From: DASUPK01 sp963815045
Lineage (GTDB): Bacteria; Actinomycetota; Thermoleophilia; Solirubrobacterales; 70-9
Direction: 5' to 3'
DNA: 64,000 bases
Assembly: GCA_963815045.1 (NCBI GenBank)
Contig: CAWFET010000003.1
Coordinates: 1 to 64,000 of the forward strand
Translations under genes and position numbers: made by a program
Notes under the pieces: generated by a model
What the model was told of the DNA's origin: nothing
Seen by the model: only the letters and a program-made list of their open reading frames with translations
The model's database searches: none
Shown: in pieces, positions 1 to 7,478 of the stretch
Position numbering within the stretch: the first letter of the stretch is position 1
Layout: each line of letters starts with the position of its first letter

Positions 1-12
1 TCAAGCGTTTCG

Positions 13-45
13 GAGGCCCGGCTCACGCCGGGCCTCTTGCTTTTC
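13..45 (+). terminator. Rho-independent terminator of a gene lying upstream of the window
   Basis: A perfect 10-bp stem (13-22 with 27-36) closes a four-base TCAC loop and is followed by a T-rich stretch, TTGCTTTT. It lies directly before the first gene and probably ends transcription of a gene to the left of the window. Confidence 0.8.
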
Positions 46-52
46 TGGGACG

Positions 53-304
53 GTGACGAACCTCCGGATCGCGGGCCTGCTGCTCATCCTCGGCTCGGCG
101 ATCACCCTGGGACTGCACACCCTCGAAGCCCCCGTGGAGCTCTACCGCTGGCTCTATCACCACGTGCTCTCCGGCCTCGATGTGCCGAAGGAACCCTCTC
201 ACGGCACGGTCCAGGCCGTCAGCGACGTCTCGCTGATCGGCGGGATCCTGGAGCTGGTCGCCGGGATCGCACTGCTCGTCGCCGACCGGGTGCGGTCAGG
301 CTAG
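53..304 (+). CDS. Small integral membrane protein, unknown function
   Basis: An 83-residue protein with two predicted membrane segments, one near residues 4-22 (IAGLLLILGSAITLG) and one near residues 58-77 (LIGGILELVAGIALLVA). A soluble loop containing YRWLYHHVLSGLD lies between them. The start is GTG at 53, just after the terminator. It converges on the next gene and the stop codons overlap by four bases (CTAG). I do not recognise the family. The hydrophobic pattern and intact frame make it a likely real gene. Confidence 0.6.
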   Translation: MTNLRIAGLLLILGSAITLGLHTLEAPVELYRWLYHHVLSGLDVPKEPSHGTVQAVSDVSLIGGILELVAGIALLVADRVRSG

Positions 305-1185
305 CCCTGGGTGCCCAGCACCGCGCTCATCGGGCGCGGCTCGACCCCGAGCGACTCGGCGTCGGCGGTACCGCGCTCGCTCGTCATCGGCACCTCCATC
401 AGCTCGGCCTCCTCCCAGGTCGCGAACACCGAGGGCCCAGCGAGCAGCTCGAGCGCGCGCAATCCTCCACGGACGAGCGGCACCGGAACGTGCACGAGCG
501 GCCGGCTCCGGCCGGTGGCCTCGAGGACGCGCTCGACGATGTCGTCATAGGAGAGGACCTGGGGGCCGGCGAGCTCGAAGCGGCGTTCGGAGCCCCCGCC
601 CGATCCGTTCAGCGATGAGGCCACGCACCGCGAGACGTCGCGCGCCCAGATCGGCTGGTAGCGCGCGTGCCCCTCACCGGAGACCGGCACGGCCGGGAGG
701 ATCGAGAGACGCTGCAGCAGGGTGATCCAGGGGTCCCCGGGCCGGTAGACGATCGAGGGCGCGAAGACGGTGGTGTCGAGCGGGGACTCGCCGACGGCAC
801 GCTCGGCGATCGCCTTGGAGCGGAAGAAGCGGGTCCGCTGAAACGGGGTCGCGCCCATCGCCGAGAAGAAGAGAAACCGCTTGACGCCGGCGCGCTCCGC
901 CAGCCGCAGCAGGCGAACGGTGGCGAGGCCGTTGAGCTCCTCGATCGTGCCCCCGGGCTGGTCACGGATCGTCGCCGCCAGGTGGATGACGGTCTCGACA
1001 CCCCGCATGGCGTGCCGGATCGAGAGGGGGTCGCGCAGATCGCCGAGGGTGATCTGGACGTCGACGCGATGCTCGCCGAGCTTCTTCGGATCCCTGACGA
1101 GCACGCGGACCCGCTCCCCCGCATCGAGCAATTGCGGCAGCAGCTCTCCCCCGACGACGCCGGTCGCTCCCGTTAGCAGAATCAC
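301..1185 (-). CDS. NAD(P)-binding epimerase-like protein (atypical SDR, NmrA/NDUFA9-like)
   Basis: This 294-residue Rossmann protein opens with TGATGVVGGELLPQL, the glycine-rich dinucleotide-binding loop of atypical short-chain dehydrogenases. HLAAT follows near residue 70 and VKRFLFFSAMGA near residue 100, as in NmrA and complex-I NDUFA9-like proteins. The usual YxxxK pair is not evident: the segment after SAMGA has FFRSKAIAE, which keeps only the lysine. This points to a redox-sensing or quinone/sugar-related role rather than a classical dehydrogenase. The start is GTG at 1185. It faces the ferredoxin gene across about 120 bp that must hold both promoters. The substrate is unknown. Confidence 0.8.
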   Translation of the reverse strand: MILLTGATGVVGGELLPQLLDAGERVRVLVRDPKKLGEHRVDVQITLGDLRDPLSIRHAMRGVETVIHLAATIRDQPGGTIEELNGLATVRLLRLAERAGVKRFLFFSAMGATPFQRTRFFRSKAIAERAVGESPLDTTVFAPSIVYRPGDPWITLLQRLSILPAVPVSGEGHARYQPIWARDVSRCVASSLNGSGGGSERRFELAGPQVLSYDDIVERVLEATGRSRPLVHVPVPLVRGGLRALELLAGPSVFATWEEAELMEVPMTSERGTADAESLGVEPRPMSAVLGTQG

Positions 1186-1306
1186 TCCGCCACCTTAGCC
1201 ACGTGCAGCCACGCGTCGAGGCGTCGCCTTGCCTAGAATGTCGCGTTCCGCGGCGCCCGATGGGCGCCGCAATCGCAACCGAGACTTGGGAAAGGAAGAG
1301 ACGCCT

Positions 1307-1573
1307 GTGGCATACGTCATCGCAGAGCCGTGCATCGGCGAGAAGGACAACTCCTGCGTAGAGGTCTGCCCCGTCGACTGCATCCACCCGACTCCGGACG
1401 AGCCCGACTACGACAACGTGCAGCAGCTCTTCATCGATCCCGATGAGTGCATCGACTGCGACGCCTGCGTCGAGGCCTGTCCCGTCGATGCGTGCTTCGC
1501 CGAGGACCAGCTCCCCGAGGAGTGGTCCAAGTACACGCAGATCAATCTCGACTACTACAAGAGCAAGGCCTAG
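1307..1573 (+). CDS. fdxA: 7Fe ferredoxin (3Fe-4S/4Fe-4S)
   Basis: An 88-residue electron carrier of the actinobacterial 7Fe type. The N-terminal half has C9, C17, C21 and C25, in the spacing CX7CX3CPVDC where 7Fe ferredoxins bind the 3Fe-4S cluster. The second half has CIDCDACVEACP for the 4Fe-4S cluster. I place the start at GTG 1307 because AAAGGAAG at 1291-1298 sits eight bases upstream and the protein then begins MAYVIAEPC as in the family. Further upstream starts would add 26 non-conserved residues. It is monocistronic as far as visible. Redox partners are not in the window. Confidence 0.95.
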   Translation: MAYVIAEPCIGEKDNSCVEVCPVDCIHPTPDEPDYDNVQQLFIDPDECIDCDACVEACPVDACFAEDQLPEEWSKYTQINLDYYKSKA

Positions 1574-1699
1574 CCAGCTCGCCGGCGAGACCGGCGAGTA
1601 GTAGCCAAAGCTCCCGCCCGGAGCTACCGAGTATTGGACATCTGTCTAGGGCGGCACTAAAAATTGGGGCGCCCGCCCTGGGCGTCGATTCGTGGAGTG

Positions 1700-2257
1700 A
1701 TGAAGACTCTGCGGAACATCGCCCTGGCGGCCCTGGCGAGCGTCCTCCTCGTCGCCCCGGCGGCGGCCAGCGCGTCGGGCCCCTGGGACAGGCTGCTCGC
1801 CCCAGAGTCCGCCTGCCCGGGCCAGTCGGACGCCTCCCTGCCCGTCCGCACTCAGGAGCAGGTCATGGTCTGCATGCACCGCTGGGCTCGCTCTCAGGAG
1901 GGCCTGTCCGGCCTTCACGTCTCGAAGCAGCTGCGCGCCTCCTCGACCAGGAAGGCCCGGGACATCAGGCGCTGTCAGGACTTCAGCCACGACGCCTGCG
2001 GGCGTGACGCGTTCTACTGGTTCAAGAAGGTCGGCTTCCTGCGCGGCTCATTCGGCGCCGGCGAGAACCTCGAGCTCGGCAACGGCGACGCGGCGACGGT
2101 CCGCGGCGCCATGAGCGCCTGGCTCAATTCCGATGAGCACCGGACCGTGCTGCTCGCGCCGAGCTTCGACGACGTCGGGGTCAGCATGGTCTCCGGCCAG
2201 TTCAAGGGCTACAGCGGCGTCGCCATCTGGGTCGCCCACTTCGGATACCACCACTGA
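1700..2257 (+). CDS. Secreted CAP-domain (SCP/PR-1) protein
   Basis: A 185-residue exported protein. Residues 1-25 form a classical signal peptide (MKTLRNIALAALASVLLV, cleavage near ASA). The rest matches the bacterial CAP/SCP fold: FSHDACGRD, then GENLELG, then the SAWLNSDEHRTVLLAPSFDDVGVS block and a C-terminal AIWVAHFG. Domain order, spacing and the histidines fit the CAP cavity. Four cysteines suggest disulfides. The start is ATG 1700 with GGAG four bases upstream; the open frame extends farther but lacks a ribosome site there. The biochemical activity of bacterial CAP proteins is largely undefined. Confidence 0.85.
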   Translation: MKTLRNIALAALASVLLVAPAAASASGPWDRLLAPESACPGQSDASLPVRTQEQVMVCMHRWARSQEGLSGLHVSKQLRASSTRKARDIRRCQDFSHDACGRDAFYWFKKVGFLRGSFGAGENLELGNGDAATVRGAMSAWLNSDEHRTVLLAPSFDDVGVSMVSGQFKGYSGVAIWVAHFGYHH

Positions 2258-2288
2258 GCCATAGGAGGCGATCGGTTACCTTCCGGGC

Positions 2289-2744
2289 GTGCTGCGCACC
2301 GGGACAGCCCTCGCCTCACTGATCGCGATCCTGGCGGTGATCGCCGGCTGCGGCGGCGGCGGGAGCAGCAGCAACGGTGGCGACAACCCGAAGGCGACCT
2401 ACATCGCCCACGGCGATGAGATCTGCGCACACACCACCTTCGCGATCGGCCAGGCTGGACGCGAGCGGTTCGGCACCTCGAATCCGTCTCGCGCGCAGGT
2501 TCTCCAATTCGTGCAGGAGGTCTTCGTCCCGAACTTCGAGGAGCTGGTCACCAGTCTCCGGGCGCTCAACCCGCCGGCTGGGGATCAGGCCAAGACGGCG
2601 GCGATCTACGACTCGCTCGACCAGGCGGTGAACCGCGTCAAGCAGGACCCCAGCATCTATTTGGAGCCGAATCAGGCGGGCATCTTCGACAAGCCCGACA
2701 CCCTCGCCCAGGCATACGGATTCACGCAGTGCGGCCAGAAGTGA
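2289..2744 (+). CDS. Lipoprotein, unknown function
   Basis: A 151-residue lipoprotein. The signal peptide MLRTGTALASLIAILAVIAGC ends in a lipobox (VIAGC) followed by a glycine/serine linker (GGGGSSSNGG). The mature part has KATYIAHGDEICAHT, resembling a group of thermoleophilic lipoproteins that carry YIAKADAIC at the same place; this similarity is from memory. It ends with FTQCGQK, so an internal cysteine pair is possible. The start is GTG 2289, 31 bp after the CAP gene, so the two exported proteins may be co-transcribed. No function can be assigned. Confidence 0.75.
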   Translation: MLRTGTALASLIAILAVIAGCGGGGSSSNGGDNPKATYIAHGDEICAHTTFAIGQAGRERFGTSNPSRAQVLQFVQEVFVPNFEELVTSLRALNPPAGDQAKTAAIYDSLDQAVNRVKQDPSIYLEPNQAGIFDKPDTLAQAYGFTQCGQK

Positions 2745-3048
2745 TCGACGCCGCCTGACCGGCGATCAGTACACGGTTTTCCATCCGTAGTAGTCCGCGC
2801 AATCTCCTCTCGGAAAACTACGGTCCTTGAGCGGGGTTGGGAAGTCGCTCACCTGCCGGATATGGATGATTTGCAGCGGAAACACGCGCAAGCACGTCGT
2901 CCTGATGGTCCCCTCTAAACGTTTGTCCCATCAGCGGGGCGCTTGTAATTCAACGGAAGTACGGCTAAGTTCGCCGTCTGAATCGCCAGATTTCCCGATC
3001 TGAGTCGGATACGCGGCTGACGGGGACGGCAAAACCGGGGAGAATCAC
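2745..3048. other. Non-coding leader region before the LPFTG protein gene, with overlapping inverted repeats
   Basis: About 300 bp without a credible gene. It holds two interleaved 7-bp inverted repeats: GTTTTCC (2776-2782) with GGAAAAC (2812-2818), and CCGTAGT (2785-2791) with ACTACGG (2817-2823). Their 3' arms share two bases, so the hairpins would be mutually exclusive or form a pseudoknot. The base composition is more AT-rich than the surroundings. GGGGAG at about 3036-3041 is the ribosome site for the gene at 3049. I could not match a known riboswitch. Confidence 0.4.
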
Positions 3049-4371
3049 ATGCAGTGGCGTAGTAGCTCTCATCTCCGGCCGCGCGCGGCAGGTAGCTCGC
3101 GCAGGTCCCGGCGCCTCCGCGGTCCTGGGGGACCGATCGGCTTCTTGGCAATCGTCGGAGTTCTCGGCGTCGCCTCCGGCTTCGCGCTTGCGTCGCCGCC
3201 ATCCGACCCTTCCGTCGGCAGCGCGCCTGAAGCTTGCGGCACCGGCACCAGCGTCGCCACACGTATCGACGAGCCCAGCAGCGGCCTGACCACCAGCGTT
3301 CAGGTGATCGGCGGGGCGACCCTGACCTTTGTCTTCGACAACGAGCCGGGCGGCCCCTATTCGGCCACCTGGACAGCCGACGCTCCGTTCACCGGCACCA
3401 TCGTGGTCAAGGCCGGCAGCGGAAACTCGAACGGTGATGGAGGCACTACGACCTTCACCGTCAGCAATCAGACCGCCGGCACCGTCTTCAGCCCGTTCAC
3501 CAACGACCAGGGCCAGACGCACGCCATCAGCCATGTCGACGTCTGCGGCACTGGGACCACCACCCACACCACGGATACGACGCTGACCACAACGCTGCCA
3601 AACACGACGTCGACGATCACGGAACCGAACACGACGTCGACGATCACCGGCCCTGGAACGACGTCGACGATCACGGAACCGAACACGACATCGACGGTGA
3701 CCGAACCGGATCAGACGACCACTGTCACCGAACCCGGGACGACATCCACGGTCACCCAGGACACGACGACAACGACCACCGGTCCGGATACGACGCTGAC
3801 CACGACGATCCCATGTGAGACACCTGTGAGCGCCGTGACCCCGAAGTCGCTGACCACGATCACGATCGGCGGCACGACGATCACGCAGACCCAGCCGGGA
3901 TCGACGGTCACGCAGACCGAGCCAGGCTCGACCGTGACCGACACCCAGCCGGGCACGACCGTGACTCAGACGGTCCCGGGCAACACGGTCACCCAGACCG
4001 AGCCGGGCAGCACGGGCCTCACCACGGTCCCGGGCTCGACGATCATCTCGACGGTCTCCGGCCAGACCAACACGGTCACCGACTGCACGACCTCGACCAC
4101 GAGCACGACCAGCTCGACCGGTGGAACGACCACCACCGGCACGGGCGGCACACAGGGCACGACGACCTCCGGTGGTGGCACCGGCAGCGTCGCCGGCACC
4201 ACCGCCAAGAAGCATCGGAACAATGGCAACGAGCCGGTGGCCGCAACTGCCCAGAGCGGCTCGGGCGGACTGCCCTTCACGGGCCTGCACGTCCCGCTGC
4301 TGATCCTGCTCGGTGTCGGCCTCGGCGCCACCGGCCTGTTCCTCAGGCGGAGGCTCGGAAGTCTCGAGTAG
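3049..4371 (+). CDS. Threonine-rich cell-wall surface protein with LPFTG sortase signal
   Basis: A 440-residue surface protein. An arginine-rich start leads into a signal/anchor helix (GFLAIVGVLGVASGFALA, about residues 33-50). A compact beta-rich domain of about 120 residues follows, then a stalk of degenerate TTSTITEPN and TVTQTEPGS repeats (about residues 170-375). The C-terminus is a classic sorting signal: LPFTG at residues 408-412, a hydrophobic helix (VPLLILLGVGLGATGLFL) and a basic tail RRRLGSLE. The stalk is a probable site of O-glycosylation. The next gene, a membrane glycosyltransferase, starts on the base after its stop. No sortase is in the window. Confidence 0.9.
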   Translation: MQWRSSSHLRPRAAGSSRRSRRLRGPGGPIGFLAIVGVLGVASGFALASPPSDPSVGSAPEACGTGTSVATRIDEPSSGLTTSVQVIGGATLTFVFDNEPGGPYSATWTADAPFTGTIVVKAGSGNSNGDGGTTTFTVSNQTAGTVFSPFTNDQGQTHAISHVDVCGTGTTTHTTDTTLTTTLPNTTSTITEPNTTSTITGPGTTSTITEPNTTSTVTEPDQTTTVTEPGTTSTVTQDTTTTTTGPDTTLTTTIPCETPVSAVTPKSLTTITIGGTTITQTQPGSTVTQTEPGSTVTDTQPGTTVTQTVPGNTVTQTEPGSTGLTTVPGSTIISTVSGQTNTVTDCTTSTTSTTSSTGGTTTTGTGGTQGTTTSGGGTGSVAGTTAKKHRNNGNEPVAATAQSGSGGLPFTGLHVPLLILLGVGLGATGLFLRRRLGSLE

Positions 4372-6354
4372 TTGAGTCGTAACCTGAGCGGCATCGCTCA
4401 GCTGATTCATACGGGTGCCAGATGCGCGCGCGGCCGGGGGGCCGGCGCGTGTCGGCGCCTGAGCCGCATCGCAGCCGTGGGGGCGGCGACCGTGGCCGTC
4501 GCTCTGCTGGTCCCGTCGGCATCCGGGGCCGCCGACCAGAGCACGGCCGGCTACCAGCCCCCCGTGGTGACCGTGCCCTCCGTACTGCCGGGAACGCCGT
4601 TCGGCTATTCGGTGGATGCCAGCACGGCGATCAACCGCTCGGACGAGAATCCGACGATTCGGGCTCTGCGCCGGCGGCTCGGCCCGCTCTCGGCGGTGCC
4701 GTCGGCCACGCCCGACCACTGGGAGGTGGCGTACACGCAGAACGGCAAGCCCGTCGGGCTCACCTTCGTGGATGCCCGATCCGGGAAGGTGACCCAGGCC
4801 TGGACCGGGGCCCAGGTGATCTGGCCGATGGCCCGCGGGTACAGCGGGCAGTTCGGCCACATCCTGAACGCCCCCTACGTGTGGATCCCGCTGGCCCTGA
4901 TCTTCTTCTTCGGGCTCTTCGACATGCGCAGATGGCGGCGGCTCGCGCATCTCGACCTGCTCTTCCTGCTCAGCTTCGGGATCTCCCAGATCTACTACAA
5001 CAACGCCGAGATCGGTGTCTCCGCCCCGATCGCGTACGTCCCGCTCGTCTACCTCTTCGGGCGAATGCTCTGGATCGGGCTCAAGGGCCGCGGCACCGGG
5101 CTGCGGCCGTCGGTCCCCATCACCTGGCTGGTGGTCGCGGTCGTCTTCCTCTGCGGATTCAGGATCGCGGTCAACATCGCGGACTCCGGCGTCATCGACG
5201 TCGGCTACGCGGGAGTGATCGGCGCGGACCGAATCGAGCACGGCGACGCGATCTACGGGGATCACGCCTTCCCGGAGGACAACTCGCGCGGCGACACCTA
5301 CGGCCCGGTGAACTACGCGGCCTATGTCCCGTTCAACCTGATCTTCGGCTGGTCAGGCCACTGGGACAGCCTGCCGGCCGCCCACGCGGCGTCGATCTTC
5401 TTCGACCTCGCCGCCATCGTGGGGCTCTTCTTCCTCGGGAAGCAGCTCCGCCCCGGGCGCCGTGGGCGCGACCTGGGGGTGATCATGGCGTTCGCCTGGG
5501 CTGCCTACCCCTACACCGACATGGCTCTCCAGTCGAACTCCAACGACGCGCTGGTGGGGGCGCTCTTGATCTGGGGGCTGGTGGCCTTCGCCTCGGTGGG
5601 CTGGCGCGCGATCCTGATCGCGCTGGCGGCGGGAGCCAAGTTCACCCCCCTCTTCCTGGTGCCGCTCTACGCCACCGGCTATGAGGGGCTGGCCGGGCGA
5701 TTCAGCCGCAAGGAGGGCCGCGCATCGGGCGCGATCTCGAAGATGGCCGCTCTTCGCCTCCCTCGCACCACCGCAATCCGCGTCATGTACTTCGCGACCG
5801 TCTTCGCATCCGCCTGCGCGCTGCTGCTCGTCTACCCGGCGATCGACCCCGGCCTGGCGAAGACCTGGGAGCGAACCATCCAGAGCCAGCTCGATCGAAC
5901 CTCGCCCTTCTCGATCTGGGGCCAGGTGACCTGGCTCCAGCCGCTGCAGACGCTGCTGACGATCGGCACGGTCGCCTTTGCCTCCGCCCTCGCCCTGATC
6001 CCGCGCAAGCGCACCCTCGTCCAGGTCTCCGCGCTCGCCGCAGCGGTCATCATCGCCACGCAGCTGACGCTCGAGCACTGGTTCTACCTCTACATCGCCT
6101 GGTTCTTCGGAATGCTGATCGCGGCGATCGCGCCCGATACGGCGGACGACGCAAACGCCCCGAAACCGCAGGAGAAGGACCTCCCGCTGACGGGTTCAAA
6201 TGCCAGAGCGAAGGCTCAGCTGCGGCGTGCCCGCGAGAGCCAGTCCCCTGCCCCGCTAGCCGGCGCCCGCGTAGACCTGCGGCCTGGGCGCCTCGGCCGG
6301 CCTCCAGGCCTCCCGCAGGATCGGGGCAGCGACCAGCCAGAGGTAGACCAGTAG
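4372..6354 (+). CDS. Polytopic membrane glycosyltransferase, GT87/DUF2029-like
   Basis: A 660-residue protein. An Arg-rich signal segment precedes an exported domain (about residues 55-150) with PepSY-like WEVAYTQNGKPVG and GKVTQAW, then roughly ten membrane helices. The motif GDTYGPVNYAAYVPF and the following loops resemble actinobacterial polyprenol-phosphate-sugar-dependent GT-C enzymes. The start is TTG 4372, immediately after the LPFTG gene's stop, suggesting coupled expression and glycosylation of that threonine-rich protein (inference). A GTG at 4477 is an alternative. The last roughly 35 codons run antisense into the facing gene and are probably a read-through tail; LPLTG near its end lacks an anchor helix and is not a sortase signal. 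Confidence 0.75.
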   Translation: MSRNLSGIAQLIHTGARCARGRGAGACRRLSRIAAVGAATVAVALLVPSASGAADQSTAGYQPPVVTVPSVLPGTPFGYSVDASTAINRSDENPTIRALRRRLGPLSAVPSATPDHWEVAYTQNGKPVGLTFVDARSGKVTQAWTGAQVIWPMARGYSGQFGHILNAPYVWIPLALIFFFGLFDMRRWRRLAHLDLLFLLSFGISQIYYNNAEIGVSAPIAYVPLVYLFGRMLWIGLKGRGTGLRPSVPITWLVVAVVFLCGFRIAVNIADSGVIDVGYAGVIGADRIEHGDAIYGDHAFPEDNSRGDTYGPVNYAAYVPFNLIFGWSGHWDSLPAAHAASIFFDLAAIVGLFFLGKQLRPGRRGRDLGVIMAFAWAAYPYTDMALQSNSNDALVGALLIWGLVAFASVGWRAILIALAAGAKFTPLFLVPLYATGYEGLAGRFSRKEGRASGAISKMAALRLPRTTAIRVMYFATVFASACALLLVYPAIDPGLAKTWERTIQSQLDRTSPFSIWGQVTWLQPLQTLLTIGTVAFASALALIPRKRTLVQVSALAAAVIIATQLTLEHWFYLYIAWFFGMLIAAIAPDTADDANAPKPQEKDLPLTGSNARAKAQLRRARESQSPAPLAGARVDLRPGRLGRPPGLPQDRGSDQPEVDQ

Positions 6355-7473
6355 GTACAGGTTTCGCGCCGCGACCGGCCAGACGAAGCTGCCGCTGAGG
6401 GCGTCCACCCCGTCGTAGTTCTGGAGCGCGATCTGCGTGAACAGGATCGCGACCAGCAGGACGAGGTTCTCCTTGCCGAGCCCGTACGCGCAGGCCGAGA
6501 CCGGGAGGATCCAGAGCAGGAACTGCGGTGAGAGCACCGGAGCGAAGATGACGAGCACTGTGAGGAGCGCCGTGGCCAGCTCGAGATTCGAGGCCTTCGA
6601 GCGCCAGCCGGCCCAGACGAGCCACAGGTAGCCGACCGCCCCGACGACGACCGAGATCCAGCGCGCGGCGGTCGCACCGGCGGCGTGGATCTCGAATCCA
6701 CCGTGGCCCACCCCCGATGAGACCCCGGATGTCCCGAGCACGTGAGCGATCTCGAACGGGCTTGCGGCGAGGCTCTCCACCTGCAGGGCTCGCTGCGTGT
6801 GGTACGTGATCGCCGAGCCGAACTCATCGCCCATGACGAGCACGGCCGCGGCGCAGAGCAGCAGGGGGATCAGGCCCGCGACGATCACCCGTCTCAGGTT
6901 TCGCTCACCGCGCAGCAGGGCCGGATACAAGAAGAGCGGGAACGCCTTGATCCCCACGCCGATCGAGAGCAATCCGGACCAGGTCGCAGACCGCCCCCGG
7001 TCGCGGGCGAGGATCGCCGCCAGCACGAAGAGCGCGGGAACGAGGTCGAATCGGTTGAGCGCAAGCGGCCCGACGTCGATCAGCGAGTTGTCGAGGATGA
7101 CGTCGGAGAGGATCACCAGCCCCGCCGTGTAGATCCCCAGCGCCGACAGAACGCGCTTCGCGTCGCCTGGGAGCGCCAATCCGATCAGGACGACCATCGC
7201 GAGGTCGAAGGCGAGCATCTCCCACATGAAGCCGTCGACGAACCCCTGCGTGCTGTCGTCGATGTAGATCGGGGCGATCAGGACCGGGACCGAGAGCGGC
7301 GGATACTCGATCTGCTGGTCCCGGTACGGGAGGTCGCCGCCCTTGATCGCCTGGGCCTGCGGCGCGAAGTCGTTGAGCAGGACGGAGGACCAGTCCCCGA
7401 TCGTCGGGACGAAAACGGCCAGGTGAAGCGCACAGACGAGTGCCGCGGCGGTCGCCCGCCAGCGGGTCGGCAT
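6256..7473 (-). CDS. Polytopic membrane glycosyltransferase, GT87/DUF2029 family
   Basis: A 405-residue integral membrane protein with about ten helices. Diagnostic features are the periplasmic loop YRDQQIEYPPLSVPVLIAP, then LNRFDLVPALFVLAA, KAFPLFLYPALL and FAPVLSPQFLLWILP, all typical of DUF2029/GT87 mannosyltransferase-like proteins that use polyprenyl-phosphate sugars outside the membrane. It starts at ATG 7473, five bases after the stop of mrp, so it is probably the second gene of an mrp operon. Its 3' end overlaps the convergent glycosyltransferase by 99 bp. The acceptor is unknown. Confidence 0.8.
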   Translation of the reverse strand: MPTRWRATAAALVCALHLAVFVPTIGDWSSVLLNDFAPQAQAIKGGDLPYRDQQIEYPPLSVPVLIAPIYIDDSTQGFVDGFMWEMLAFDLAMVVLIGLALPGDAKRVLSALGIYTAGLVILSDVILDNSLIDVGPLALNRFDLVPALFVLAAILARDRGRSATWSGLLSIGVGIKAFPLFLYPALLRGERNLRRVIVAGLIPLLLCAAAVLVMGDEFGSAITYHTQRALQVESLAASPFEIAHVLGTSGVSSGVGHGGFEIHAAGATAARWISVVVGAVGYLWLVWAGWRSKASNLELATALLTVLVIFAPVLSPQFLLWILPVSACAYGLGKENLVLLVAILFTQIALQNYDGVDALSGSFVWPVAARNLYLLVYLWLVAAPILREAWRPAEAPRPQVYAGAG

Positions 7474-7478
7474 TCGCC

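Noticed and set aside
3010..3048. GACGGGGACGGCAAAACCGG before the LPFTG gene as a c-di-GMP riboswitch remnant
   Set aside because: Only a short resemblance to the GGCAAACC block; no room for the second helix before the ATG at 3049.
3590..4070. Short repeats resembling a CRISPR or minisatellite array
   Set aside because: They are in-frame, degenerate codon repeats encoding the Thr/Pro stalk, with no constant repeat or spacer pattern.
2965..5265. Very long minus-strand open frame (over 700 codons)
   Set aside because: Antisense to the LPFTG and glycosyltransferase genes; its composition is Arg/Asp/Gly-rich shadow sequence with no domain.
6181..6195. LPLTG pentapeptide near the end of the glycosyltransferase at 4372-6354
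   Set aside because: It is not followed by a hydrophobic helix and basic tail, and it lies just before the antisense-overlapping read-through tail, so it is not a sortase signal.
6185..6210. GGGTTCAAATGCC resembling a tRNA T-arm
   Set aside because: The flanking bases do not form the T stem and no anticodon or acceptor arm is present; it is coding sequence.
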